Part shown: piece after piece, positions 35,721 to 45,570 of the stretch | Layout of the letters: the number at the start of each line of letters is the position of its first letter | Numbering within the stretch: the first letter of the stretch is position 1 | From: Aricia agestis | Lineage: Eukaryota > Arthropoda > Insecta > Lepidoptera > Lycaenidae | DNA length: 64,000 nt | Assembly (NCBI RefSeq): GCF_905147365.1 | Contig: NC_056412.1 | Location: 10,160,001-10,224,000 of the forward strand | Direction: 5' to 3' | Made by a program: the position numbers and the translations under genes | Notes under the pieces: generated by a model | The model's input: the letters and a program-made list of their open reading frames with translations, nothing else | The model's database searches: none | Told to the model about the DNA's origin: nothing

Positions 35721-36063
35721 TGCATTAGTTTCAAGTTTCGGAATATGAAACTCAGTTCGTGAAGGATTTTAAATTTTAAAGTTTTGTTTTTGTGGTAGTG
35801 TTGTTGTATGAAATACGTTTATTTGAATAAGAATAACTGATAATTAAATATTAATTATAGGGCACAGAATATTTTGATTTAATCATCTATTATTTAGTTA
35901 TTTATTTAATTATCTATCTTTTTGTGATAAGTACTAACAGATAGAACAAAACCCATCTTATTAGCAATGATGGATGTCTTCCGTATCTGGGGAGATAGCT
36001 GGTATGTGAATTAAACTACCGTTGCCGTTTGAGAATATGCTAACAGGAAATGTTCTATTGCAG

Positions 36064-36260
36064 CCAACAAGCTGTGCGATGAGCTGAACTCCGTGGGGTC
36101 CGAGGCGGCGAGCGGCGTGGGCGTGGGCAACAAGTGGGCCGGCGGCTGCGGCCTGCTGCGGCAGCCCTCCGGCTTCCCACTGCTGGGCGTAGCGCCCCCC
36201 AACTACCTCCTATCCGACCACCTCGGGACTCTCGCCAAAACGAACAACCATCTTTTCTAA
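36064..36260 (+). CDS. Phox2: Phox2-like homeobox gene, last coding exon
   Basis: After CAG (36061-36063) the exon completes an alanine codon and reads NKLCDELNSVGSEAAS, a glycine-rich region, then PSGFPLLGVAPPNYLLSDHL and a final ..KTNNHLF before TAA (36258-36260). It is the C-terminal activation region, with short hydrophobic motifs. A terminal Phe after a polar stretch recalls the PHOX2B C terminus (..SSMF, from memory). The three visible exons give 197 residues; PHOX2A/B are about 280-314, so roughly 80 N-terminal residues plus a shorter linker account for the difference. The reading frame is intact. Confidence 0.9.
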
Positions 36261-36885
36261 TGGTCGCAGCTGTTCTAATTCTAAACGTGAGCTTAATGAC
36301 AATTAAATCGGCCGGTCGGGTACGGCGATGTACCTAGACCGTAAGCTCCATAGAATTTGACGGTCCGAGTGTTTACAAACCAGGTGAAATAAGTGCCAAG
36401 TGTCCATGATGAACTAGCGTATGACATTGTGTTTCTAATTTATTGAGCGGTGTATTTTAAATTAGATTTATTAGTGCTAGGATAAGTGTAAATGTTCGGT
36501 TCCGGTGTCGTAACGAATGGTTATCTACGTGTAAGACAACTTTTGTGATAAGTACTGTAAATATAGCGTCGTATACGGGGGATCCGCGACTAACATATTT
36601 AGCTTTTAATACCCTTACATTCCCTAACTGCAGCAATGTGATAAGTAGTAGCAATTTGAAACGTTCTAGTCCAGGAGCCGTAGTCAATTTGTTTGATTTT
36701 TGTAATAGTGATAATTTGAGGTCAGAGTTTTATGATATTGTTCAATAGTGTCGTAGCGAACAATGTTGTAAATATGTAAAACATGTAAATATGTATCATG
36801 CGTTGTAGTGACGTATTTTGAGTGTATGTACTGATAACGATGATTTGGAGGGTGTTTTAATAAAGAAATGAGTAACTACTATGTT
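36261..36885 (+). other. 3'UTR of the Phox2 gene with polyadenylation signal
   Basis: The stretch after the stop is free of repeats and ends with AATAAA at 36859-36864, followed by a T-rich tract from 36882. The exact cleavage site is not determined. Short open frames inside it are chance. Confidence 0.7.
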
Positions 36886-36994
36886 TTTTTATTTTATTTT
36901 AAAGAGTTATAGAATATATTAAAATAACAGTTATTAAGTAACTATTACAGTTTCTGTCTCTAGTAGGTCAAAATATTCAAAACACATTTAAGAA

Positions 36995-37495
36995 TCTATA
37001 TATTAATACGCAAGCGAAAAACTTTGTATCCCTTTTGACGAAAAATGCGGAAACGTAGGTGAATGAAATTTTGCACAGTTATAGTTTATATGGTGAAGAA
37101 GTGCATCGAGCTAATATTATTTTAAAATTATGCTTTTATTACACATTTTTTTAAACTAACAAAACATTACACACACTACAATACGCACACTCAAGAAGAT
37201 GAAAGATTTTTGATTGACAAACCTATACATACGAATTATACTCTTTTATTTATGGTTGAAGTCTATTGACAACAAGTTGACAAATTGAAAATGGATTATA
37301 GTTTTTTTTTATTGAATCTTAGATACTATTAGACAATGCTTACACGGCCAGTCTGAGATCAGCGGAGTCCCAGAAACGAGAGTTGAAAAAAAATATATGA
37401 TATGGTCAATATTTTTTTACAAATTAAACGTAATAGTTAGTCCTAATGTGTTTGAAACTAAGGTCGAATTTCGACCATTGGGCGATCTCTAGTTT
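36995..37495 (-). mobile_element. RTE-like retroelement fragment
   Basis: The left edge ctatatattaatacgcaagc and the right edge with ggtcgaatttcgacc near gggcgatctctagt match the reverse ends of another ACTAG-type family. It is AT-rich inside and non-coding. Family assignment is tentative. Confidence 0.4.
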
Positions 37496-37856
37496 ACCCA
37501 AAAAGCAGTAGGTAAATTTACATTTACATACTTTTTGTGGCTCTAAACACAAAAATACATCTATCGGTTATTATGTATTTAAAGGTACATGATACACTAA
37601 GAAGATACTTCACACAGACTAAACATCAAAGATATCTTCACACTGTAATGGCACATCAATCTTTTTCAGCAGTTCGCAGTCGTGAACACTTCAGACAAAT
37701 ATTTCATACACGCCCAAGTGCTCGTAAATCGTTACTATCTTTATGTTTCAAACATTAAATACATTCATATTTTTACACTTTAAGAACTCTATTTAAATAA
37801 TTCAAAAATGTGCTCGAAAACAACTTGTCCATAATATTATGTGGACACGTCCTGAA

Positions 37857-37964
37857 TCCGATTATCAGGGCGAGCGAAGCGAGCCTTAGCATATCCTACA
37901 ACCTGTACAATTTTGTGGTACCCTTTACGGAAAAACTATATCAGGCCTATTGATTTGTGCTTTA
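37857..37964 (-). mobile_element. Copy 3 of the 'accgaactttgtgagg' repeat, uninterrupted
   Basis: In reverse it reads cacaaatcaataggcctgat, then tttttccgtaaagggtacca, and ends caggttgtaggatatgctaa, ggctcgcttcgctcgccctg. It covers both sites that are occupied by insertions in the copies at 43724-44990 and 61347-63926. Confidence 0.7.
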
Positions 37965-38564
37965 ACATAGTAGACAGTCAGTTAAGATGTAACGACACGA
38001 GCCCTCACAGATGATTAATTATTATTGGATAAATATGTTGATGCTTTTAAAAGTTTAAAAGTTTTAGTTTTAAACAATATAAAATACACATACCATTAAT
38101 TAATTTCTACAATTTAAAGTCGAATAACTAGTAACATTTTAAAAATAAAACTTCTTTCGTACATCTTACAAAAATATGTTTATTTGAATGCGAGAAAACG
38201 ATCGGAAATGTTTGTGTAAAGTATTTATGAGCACAGATTTGGGTATGACTAAATGCACCATGTTCAACATATTAATCGTCGCAATGTTTCAAACGTGTTA
38301 CACTCTCTGCAAACATTTTAAAAATGTGAAACAAAACTGCGAAATTGAACCAATATCACACAGATTGAACATTTCTGTTACATTGTATGAAGAATGAATT
38401 TAGGTACACGACATTAAAACCTACAATATTATGAGTTAGAAATTATATTATTAGCTATAGTTTTATTAGCTTTATCCTTACGCAGGCCTACTGACTATAT
38501 AAACATTAAAATCCAAGGGGGATTTTAATGTTTATTTAACTTAATACATATTAAATAGTATAAA

Positions 38565-38870
38565 GAGCGTCCGTGGCCTAATGGGTAACCTTTGCTTCGC
38601 ACTCCTAAAGGGTACAGGTTCGATCCCGGGTGGAGACGTGTACTAATCAGGCATTTTTTGATCTCAAGTACATAACACAGACACTCATCGTGAGGAAACC
38701 CGCACATAGTTGGTCCCACTGGACTAGGCCGACTATGTTGCGAGAATGCCGTATGTGCTTGAGCAACCATACGGTCATTTAAAAATCTTGTCCCAGGCAC
38801 TATTTGAGGAGTGGTTACTTCTCTCTGAAAATACTTTATAAATCATCCACAATGGATGCAAAGGCCTAGT
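38565..38870 (+). mobile_element. tRNA-derived SINE, third family
   Basis: The head gagcgtccgtggcctaatgg and B box ggttcgatccc (38618-38628) are tRNA-like, followed by a body (gacactcatcgtgaggaaac) and the end ggatgcaaaggcctagt. Only one copy is in the window. Confidence 0.7.
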
Positions 38871-39788
38871 TTTTTATTAAATAAACACGGAAAAATATTG
38901 CTTAAAAATAAAACTTTCAGGATTTTTCATCGTCACTAAATTATGAAATGGTGTTACAACGAAGCTTATTTTTTCAAAATAAGTGATGATTTTAATATAT
39001 GGTAGGAAAATGTCAGAAGATACTTATACATATAAGAATCTTCCGACATCTTTCTACCTGCAACCTGCGACCAGGCAAAGCTATGTACCTATAAATATGC
39101 TTTACGTAGCAAACAGCTGTTATTTTTCATGAATTTAAAAACCTCTCTGATTCTCTCTCATATAACGCTGTCCTCGGACGTAGATTTCGGTGACAATTAT
39201 AACTCATCGGGAGCTCAAAAAAGCTCCGTGGGCGGCGGCAGCACGCGTCATAAGCTCGCGGTAAGTCCCTATAATATGATACATTGTTTATTAATATAAC
39301 TTTCATTGTTTATTAATAAAACAACATACCTACTATCTACAAGCCATTAATTTCCAGATTTGGTATGAGAACTTGAAAGTCTAAGCTTTCTATAGAAAGC
39401 TTTATTACCTACACGAAAATGCGTGAGCTTTTATATCTATCATCTAAGATAGTTAATTTTCGACGATCTGCAAAACCTACACCTACACATTTGCTTAAAA
39501 AAAACTAATAATAATAATAATTTTTAAATTTAAATCGTAAAAAGCTCCTCAATCGTAATATTAATTCACAAAATATATCGTTAAAATACATTTCAAGTAT
39601 TCAAAATTTTTAGTCAATTATACCAGGTAAAAATAAGCTTTAGAAACCAAATAGCAATTTCAACTATTTGTTTACTTCGCACATGATGAGTAAAATACAA
39701 AAGCAAGAAGGTAGAACTATTACCATCCAAAATAAGATGCTTGAATTTTTAAGATACTAAAATTATTGTACTCTACATTATTAGGTTC

Positions 39789-40298
39789 TAAACTGAAGGA
39801 CAAACAAACGAAATAATATTGTGATGGCGGTTACTGTTAATTAATAAAATATAATAGGACCATAATATACAATACTTACCGTTAAGCAGAAAGCTTAGCG
39901 GTAAGTATTGTACCTATATTATGATTATATTACAAGAAAGTGTGTGATTATTGGTACCGTTTTTTGGTACACAATATATAAGTATCGTTTTTAACCCCAA
40001 ACGTGAAATAAGTTATATAGCGTCGAGGTATACTTAGTTTGATGTCTTCTAAAAGTATGAAAATATTTTGATAAATTTTTTTGTTTAAAAGCTGAGTGGT
40101 AGTGTGGCCCAGTGACCCTACTAAGCTATAAAACAATATAATCTGAGTAAGAAACTTTACAGAATTTGAGTTTTGAGTTTCTTGTAAGTAAAACGCTTAG
40201 CGGTAAGTATTGTATATTATATGGTAAGTATTATATATTATATTAATCAACAATAACCGCTATTACAATATTATATCGTTTGTTTGTCCTTCGGTTTA
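39789..40298. mobile_element. 510-bp MITE with long terminal inverted repeats
   Basis: The left end taaactgaaggacaaacaaa and its inverse at the right end extend with few differences for about 100 bp, including gcggt..actg, ataatatacaatacttaccg and matching blocks. It ends only about 235 bp upstream of the Mp20 TATA box. No transposase. Confidence 0.75.
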
Positions 40299-40362
40299 AC
40301 GTAATAACGTAGCTTAATTATTACGTTAAACAATCAGTTTAACTTTAAATTTAATAAACTTT

Positions 40363-40372
40363 CTAATAATAG
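40363..40372. promoter_or_regulatory. MEF2-like site upstream of Mp20
   Basis: CTAATAATAG fits the MEF2 consensus YTAWWWWTAR exactly and lies about 200 bp before the predicted Mp20 start site. MEF2 controls many muscle genes, so the placement is apt. In AT-rich DNA a chance match is possible. Confidence 0.45.
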
Positions 40373-40533
40373 TTCAAAAAATAGATTTTATATTGAAATA
40401 TTTCTAAATTAATCTAAAGTCTGAATATATTAGCATAACGCCTTCGAACAAAGGTTGTTGAGTCAGAAGCTTATTTCGTAGCCTCGTCAGTGGCGCTGCG
40501 CGTGAGTTTCCAGAAGGGCGAAACCCCGCGCTC

Positions 40534-40568
40534 TATAAATACTGCCTACCCTGGTTCAGGAGCTCAGT
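40534..40568 (+). promoter_or_regulatory. Mp20 core promoter: TATA box and initiator
   Basis: TATAAAT (40534-40540) and the arthropod initiator TCAGT (40564-40568) are separated so that the first T of the TATA box is 32 bp before the initiator A (40566). Transcription from there gives a 50-nt leader before the ATG. This matches a strong, tissue-specific promoter. Confidence 0.8.
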
Positions 40569-40615
40569 CTACCGGAGCCATCCCAGCACTCCACAACTAC
40601 ACAACAAACTACATC

Positions 40616-40645
40616 ATGTCTCTCGAACGTCAAGTCCGCTTAAAG
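40616..40645 (+). CDS. Mp20: Muscle protein 20 (Mp20), exon 1
   Basis: The exon encodes MSLERQVRLK and stops at AAG before GTCAGT. The ATG is the first after the predicted start site and sits in a good context (acatcATGT). Drosophila Mp20 begins with a very similar MSLER-type sequence. Mp20 is a small calponin/transgelin-family actin-binding protein of synchronous muscle. The complete protein from four exons is 184 residues, the usual length. Confidence 0.93.
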
Positions 40646-40829
40646 GTCAGTGTCGCTAAATATACACTCCAAATTCCACTTACGAAATTCGAAATAAATA
40701 TGCATATTCAAAAATATTTCAATTTACAAGTAAAAATCTGATCATCTAAATTTTTTTATCATGGATTCGGTTCCCCAACCTATCACTAATAATGAGCCCT
40801 TAATTTTAATAAGCTAAATTATCCAACAG
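40646..40829 (+). other. Mp20 intron 1
   Basis: It is a 184-bp AT-rich phase 0 intron from GTCAGT to CCAACAG. Nothing notable inside. Confidence 0.9.
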
Positions 40830-41041
40830 TTAGCTTCCAAGCGCAACCCAGAACAGGAGAAAGAGGCCCAGGAATGGATTGAGACCATCCTCGGCGCCAA
40901 GTTCCCCCCCGGCGAAGCCTTCGAAGATGTTCTTAAGGACGGCACAGTCCTTTGCCAGCTGATCAACAAGATCAAGCCTGGATCCGTCAACAAAATAAAC
41001 ACCTCTGGTGGTCAATTCAAGATGATGGAGAACATCACCAA
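40830..41041 (+). CDS. Mp20: Muscle protein 20, exon 2 (calponin-homology domain, first part)
   Basis: The exon reads LASKRNPEQEKEAQEWIETI, then the hallmark CH-domain sequence DVLKDGTVLCQLINKIKPGS and GGQFKMMENI. The DGxxLCxLIN motif is the signature of a type 3 CH domain that binds F-actin or signalling partners. It ends two bases into an Asn codon before GTAAGT. GC-rich third positions contrast with the introns and suggest high expression. Confidence 0.95.
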
Positions 41042-41344
41042 GTAAGTATAATATGACTACTCATCTTGATATCTGGACCTAGTACATAAATAAAAACTTT
41101 AAAATTACCTAAAACATAATACGTACGAGCCTCGAGGACTTGCTACTAACTAGGTAGCTCTAAGGCCGATTAATATAATTCAGCCCCCGATTCATTGGAG
41201 CTCGCGCGGATTACCTTGTAACCTGGAGATTCTATTAGGCTTGATAATTTGTTAGTCTCACCCAATACAATTTGTGCGTTTGTAACCCATAAAATGGGTG
41301 TTATTAGTAAGTGAGATGTACACAATATACTAATCTTTTCTCAG

Positions 41345-41465
41345 CTTCCAAGCAGCAATCAAAAACTACGGTGTCCCCGACATCGACGTTTTCCAGACCG
41401 TAGACCTGTGGGAGAAGAAGGACATCGCCCAGGTCGTCAGCACCCTGTTCGCCCTCGGCCGCGAG
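41345..41465 (+). CDS. Mp20: Muscle protein 20, exon 3 (end of CH domain)
   Basis: The split codon AA|C gives Asn, then FQAAIKNYGVPDIDVFQTVD and LWEKKDIAQVV, with the conserved 'LWE' and 'ALGR' of calponin CH domains. It ends at GAG before GTAACT. Phase 0 with exon 4. Confidence 0.95.
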
Positions 41466-42063
41466 GTAACTACCTTGATAAAATTATATCTAAGGTCGAC
41501 TTATTCCTACTTGCGCCAATCTTTAGAGTTAAAGTTAATCCTGAAGTAAAGTACTTAAACTTTATAAGTTTGTTCAAGTATTTGGGAAAGAGAAGAGTTT
41601 AACCTTTTGCCAATAATTTCAGTGCAAGTGGACCTCGATATCATACTTTAGCCGTTAATTAAAATGTATATAATTTGCAACTTGTAAGGTTTATCCGTAG
41701 AAGAGCTCTACTCATGTTAGTTTCCTAACTGTAATTTTGGGATAGCCAAAATAATGTATCGGTTTATGCGCAGTAGGATAAACAAGCTGGAACCGGCTCC
41801 AGATCGTGCGTTACAAATATTTGTTCGAACGACTCTGTATTGAAACTCTGCCAAGAATAACAAAGATTTACAACATTGTAAACATTACCTCACTTTTACA
41901 AATATCCAAGGCCGGGCTAAGAGGCCATTTATTTCAGACATCATCATCATTATCGCAATAAACTTGATCTCTTTTAGAGACGATTAGATTGTAAAGCGAG
42001 TAATTTAATTTACTTTTTCTTTGCACTTTCGACGCAAAATAACATAACGAATTTATTCACCAG
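41466..42063 (+). other. Mp20 intron 3
   Basis: It is a 598-bp phase 0 intron from GTAACT to TTCACCAG. AT-rich, no recognised repeat. Intron 2 (41042-41344, 303 bp, GTAAGT to TCTCAG) is likewise plain. Confidence 0.9.
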
Positions 42064-42255
42064 ACCTATAGGCACGCCGAATGGAAGGGCCCCTTCCTCG
42101 GCCCCAAGCCCTCGGACGAGTGCAAGCGTGACTTCTCCGACGAGGTCCTCAAGGCAGGCCAGACCGTGATCGGTCTCCAAGCCGGCTCCAACAAGGGCGC
42201 AACCCAGGCTGGATCGAACATGGGCGCCGGCCGCAAGATCCTCCTCGGAAAGTAA
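42064..42255 (+). CDS. Mp20: Muscle protein 20, exon 4 (calponin-like repeat)
   Basis: The exon reads TYRHAEWKGPFLGPKPSDEC, then a segment ending GLQAGSNKGATQAGSNMGAG and RKILLGK before TAA (42253-42255). The GLQAGSNKGATQAG block is the calponin-family (CLIK) repeat, an actin-binding module. The full protein is 184 residues, with the CH domain at about 15-125 and the repeat at about 158-178. No break or unusual residue was seen. Confidence 0.95.
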   Translation, partial: TYRHAEWKGPFLGPKPSDECKRDFSDEVLKAGQTVIGLQAGSNKGATQAGSNMGAGRKILLGK

Positions 42256-42505
42256 GGACCCCGCCCGCCTTCCACCACGTGATATTAATTATAAGTATTA
42301 ATTAAGAACACGATTCATTTGTGAGACTGCAAGTCGAAGAGTTTGTTGTGTAAGATTGTGCGTTCTCTTTGTCAAGAAAATCATGATAAGTTGCCCGTCG
42401 GGTAACGTCTTACCGCCATCACCAACGGTTTAGGATAAGAATTTTTATTTATTTCCATTTTATTACAAACATTTTATAATAAAATATTTTTCTAACGCGG
42501 CCGTT
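42256..42505 (+). other. Mp20 3'UTR and polyadenylation signal
   Basis: AATAAA lies at 42478-42483, followed by a GT-rich stretch (ttgtttgtcc, 42509 on). The 3'UTR is about 250 nt and repeat-free. Confidence 0.7.
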
Positions 42506-42548
42506 TTATTGTTTGTCCAATATAATATCAATGCTTGATCCAGATACC

Positions 42549-42960
42549 ATGGTACAGAACTCCCAAATTAATAATGCGCATGCAAATCTTCGCTAATTGT
42601 CGTAATCACGAAAACACCCGAATCTATGAACGTAAGAGCCCCAAACAATGCACTTGCATTTTTGCACCTTGTTCAAAGGAAATAGAAGTAAACATCATAT
42701 CTAGCCGGTGGCTGTCCGCTGCCACCGGTCCGTCAATAAGTGCTATAACTCACCGGGAAGCCATCGCGACGTGCCCAGTGACGTTACCATGTAACGTCCA
42801 AGCAACGTCTCGCGCCTCCACGTCGCCGCAAAGCGGTGTTTTTCTTAAAGTTAAGTTTAAAATCAGCGCTTTGCAGCGACGTCTTCCAACGCTCGGGAAA
42901 TACGACCGTTGCCGAAAAATTACGAAAATTTCTATGCGCATTATCACTTTGGGAGCACCA
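42549..42960. mobile_element. 412-bp MITE with diverged inverted ends
   Basis: The left end tggtacagaactcccaaatt, then ataatgcgcat, is inverted at the right end (tggtgctcccaaagtgataa, then tgcgcat in reverse). The open frame across it has no recognisable protein and is explained by the GC-rich middle. It begins only about 65 bp after the Mp20 polyadenylation signal. Confidence 0.6.
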
Positions 42961-43318
42961 TAATACATTTTAATGTAATATGTATCTAGAAACTTGCCTA
43001 CACTTGTTGTTTATTCCCACTATAAGTATAATTAATACAATTTGTATAGAGAGTATGTTGTAAGTTCTTGCCTAAATATAAAATACATCATAATATGCTA
43101 ATGCTAATGCTAATACTAATTTAGCTCTATACTAATTTAATATAGGCTCTTCGAAATAAAAAACACAATTTAAATATCGATTGCTTTTATATTACTGGTA
43201 AAGTATACATTTATTTATATAAGTCTGTTAGGTATTAAAAGATTTGAGGAATAACTTGCTTCTCGTTCTCTTTTATTTAATAATTTTTAAATACAATTTA
43301 ACTCGTTTACTCAGCAAT

Positions 43319-43535
43319 ATCCATACTTATAATGTTATAAATGCGAAAGTGTGTCTGCCTGTCGTTTACCTCTTCACGCCTAAGCCACTGAACCGATTTT
43401 GATGAAATTTGGTATGAGGATAAAATATTGAGTCTCGAGAAAGGACATAGGATAATTTTATCCTGGAAGAATGTACGGTTTCCGCACGGTAACCGAATTT
43501 TGGCGCAACCGAGTCGCGGACGTCATCTTGTAATA
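43319..43535 (-). mobile_element. RTE-like retroelement tail
   Basis: Reverse of the family: tail near 43322 (acttataatgttataaatgc), ctgcctgtc tract, then gaaccgattttgatgaaatt (43390 on) and the 'ggacataggat' block. Truncated at the 5' side. Confidence 0.6.
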
Positions 43536-43620
43536 GCTATAAAAATCCGATAGGTTCTATTAGGAAGCGACAATCAGATTCTAGATAGTTTCTAATTATT
43601 TTGAAAACATAAGTATACAG

Positions 43621-43675
43621 TAGGATATCGCAGTACTTACAATAGTTTTTACTATGTAAGTACTGCGATATCCTA
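43621..43675. repeat. Hairpin with perfect 21-bp arms
   Basis: The arm 43621-43641 (taggatatcgcagtacttac plus a) is exactly complementary to 43655-43675, and an inner atagt/actat extends it with a one-base bulge. It could be a tiny fold-back element. Confidence 0.75.
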
Positions 43676-43780
43676 TCTCTCATAATATCCCATCCACCTT
43701 ATCTAATGGGTACCTAATAAGTAACTAGCTAAAAGCCGAACTTTGTGAGGGCTCTCGTCGTTTTTCTGCGTGGTGATAAT

Positions 43781-44100
43781 CTTATATATAAAATTCTAGT
43801 ATCACAATGTTAGTCACCGTACTCCTCCGAAACGGCTTTACTGATTTTTACCAAATTTTATATGCATATTCAGTAAATTTAAGTATCGGCTACTGGCAAC
43901 TTTTTATATTGATAAGAGCATATTTTGTTGAATAAATTATAGGAAATTATTACAACTCGAGCCGGCGACCGTTGTTTGTGAGACGGGATAGCGATGGACG
44001 TTGCCATGATGACATACTTATTTAGTCACTTCAATAAAATAATATGGACGAAATTATACTTTTTATTATGGCAAAACAACATTTGCCGGAACGGCTAGTA
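43781..44100 (+). mobile_element. SINE-like element nested in the host repeat
   Basis: It starts cttatatataaaattctagt, contains tactcctccgaaacggcttt and ends aacggctagta, the features of another common lepidopteran short element. The homologous host copy at 61347 lacks it. Confidence 0.55.
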
Positions 44101-44207
44101 ATCTATATTTTAATAGTAACCAAACCTTGACTGACCGATGATAACACATCTACGTATAAATAAAAATAACTATGTTAAATCACAAATCAATAGGCGTAAT
44201 AGATTTT

Positions 44208-44564
44208 TTTTACCTGCACCGTACGGCTAGGAGAGAACCGACGACGCAGTGCCACCACTGCGATCACGGAGATGACACAGCGCAGCACACGCTCGAGGAC
44301 TGCCCGGCATGGGCAGAACAACGAGCGGTGCTCTGCGCTACCACCGGAATTGACCTAAGCCTCCCGGCCATAGTGACGGCTATGGTTCGGTCGAGCGAAG
44401 GATTTGACGCAATAGCCAACTTCTGCGAGAAGCCAATAGCCAACTTCATCTCGCAGAAAGAGGCTGGCGAACGAGAAAGAGAAGCGGACGTGGCCGCGGA
44501 TCCCGTTCTAAGACGGCGCGGAGGGCGCAGGCGCGCCATACATGAGCGCCAGCTCCCGCCGTAA
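44208..44564 (+). pseudogene. C-terminal fragment of LINE ORF2 (zinc-knuckle region)
   Basis: The frame reads RREPTTQCHHCDHGDDTAQH then TLEDCPAW, a CxxC-x8-H-x4-C motif seen at the end of reverse transcriptase ORFs of I and R1-clade LINEs. It continues to an arginine-rich tail and a TAA at 44562-44564. The endonuclease and reverse transcriptase domains are absent. A 24-bp in-frame duplication (aatagccaacttc at 44411 and 44435) adds eight residues. It cannot be active. Confidence 0.85.
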
Positions 44565-44914
44565 TCAGGGCTAGGGCGGCGGATTGGGGAATCCGTTGCC
44601 CATTGCACGAGCCCTGCCCGGCAGAAGAGCGCCCGGTGCCTCGGGCTGCTCCCGGGAGGCTCAGCAGAGCTTAATAGCTTGCTGCGGAGGAGTCTGCTTA
44701 AGCAGACGCCGCTAACTGGGCTGCCGCAGATATCGCCCTCGTAGGCGGGTCCAGTGGCCCAGCAGCGTAGCGGAGTAAGGAGGCACCGGTGGGTTTTAGT
44801 GGGTAACCCCGGGTGCTCCTCCTTACCGCAGCACCTGGGGAGTCCCACATACCCCGTGACCATTCCCCCGGGCTGCTGGGGATGCGTAACGCATTTCCCA
44901 TCGTTAAAAAAAAA
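44208..44914 (+). mobile_element. 5'-truncated LINE of I/R1 type with 16-bp target duplication
   Basis: The insertion is flanked by aggcgtaatagatttt (44192-44207 and 44915-44930) and ends in an A run. It retains the C terminus of ORF2 (to 44564) and a GC-rich 3'UTR of about 340 bp. The strong truncation, poly(A) and long direct repeats are classic target-primed reverse transcription. GC content contrasts sharply with its surroundings. Confidence 0.9.
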
Positions 44915-45540
44915 AGGCGTAATAGATTTTCCGTAAAGTGTACCACAAAAGTGCTCAGGTTGTGGGGTATACTATAGGGCTCGCCCTGATAACAAAAGTT
45001 TATCGTATCTATTGAATCACCTAGTTGCCCTCGCATTTCATGTCTATAGAGGTATACCACAAATATAGTAAAACAGATGAAACAAACACTCAAGACAATA
45101 TATCTATAAGTACAGACTTTATTTAATTTTTTCTTTTCACTTAATTATATGTAGCAAAGTACCATACGGCATACGGTCAGTTTCTAGAGATTTTCTACAG
45201 GCGTTTATCCATTTCGTTGTTAATTTGTTAATAGCGCTTTCCTATACATAAACTCTTGTTTATTAATTTAAAACCCTAGGGCCTAGGTGTGCTATTATTT
45301 TACTCATATATCTATTACACATATGTATTTAGACTTATACTTTGTGTAGTTAGGCCTTGTAGATTTAAAAGTTTGACTTACAGATTTGTACTTTTAATGC
45401 CATCAGTAGTATCTTGTTGGTATCATGACAGTAATATTATTTGTATGTACATGAAAATAATAATAATAATAAGCAAATTTAAAAAATACATTGCTCGCGG
45501 TACACTGTTGTTTCGGAAATAATATGGATTTTTATTTATT

Positions 45541-45570
45541 TTCGGGAACACCAAGTTTGGTGTTCCCGAA
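45541..45570. repeat. Tight hairpin, 14-bp perfect arms, 2-nt loop
   Basis: ttcgggaacaccaa is directly followed, after 'gt', by its exact reverse complement. It is too short for a precursor microRNA. Origin unknown. Confidence 0.75.

Larger units (their letters stand above)
33508..36063 (+). other. Second homeobox-gene intron, 2.6 kb
   Basis: It runs from GTAAGA to a weak-tract acceptor ..CTATTGCAG. It contains a fold-back element (34091-34258), a CTACG patch (34950-35005) and a GC-rich island (35500-35720). The remainder (33540-34080, 34265-34940, 35010-35490) is AT-rich with no recognisable feature. Confidence 0.9.
36886..40533. other. Intergenic region between Phox2 and Mp20
   Basis: It holds an RTE-like fragment (36995-37495), a copy of the 'cacaaatcaatagg' repeat (37857-37964), a tRNA-derived SINE (38565-38870) and a long-TIR MITE (39789-40298). 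The stretches 37500-37850, 37970-38560 and 38880-39780 show no gene or named repeat. No start, splice pattern or conserved frame for another gene was found. Confidence 0.7.
43724..44990 (+). mobile_element. Copy 1 of the 'accgaactttgtgagg' repeat, carrying two nested insertions
   Basis: The host starts actagctaaaagccgaactt and ends gggctcgccctgat. A SINE-like element (43781-44100) and a LINE (44208-44914) interrupt it. Removing the LINE restores a sequence that matches the copies at 61347-61548 and 37857-37964 across the junction. Confidence 0.75.

Noticed and set aside
42535..42963. 142-codon open frame after Mp20
   Set aside because: It spans a MITE with inverted ends (42549-42960), has no recognisable protein motif, and a frame opens on the other strand too.
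43092..43125. Microsatellite (gctaat)n as a notable feature
   Set aside because: Four to five imperfect units only; ordinary simple sequence.
44264..44863. 199-codon open frame on the reverse strand
   Set aside because: It is antisense to the LINE ORF2 fragment and 3'UTR; the GC-rich sequence has few stops.
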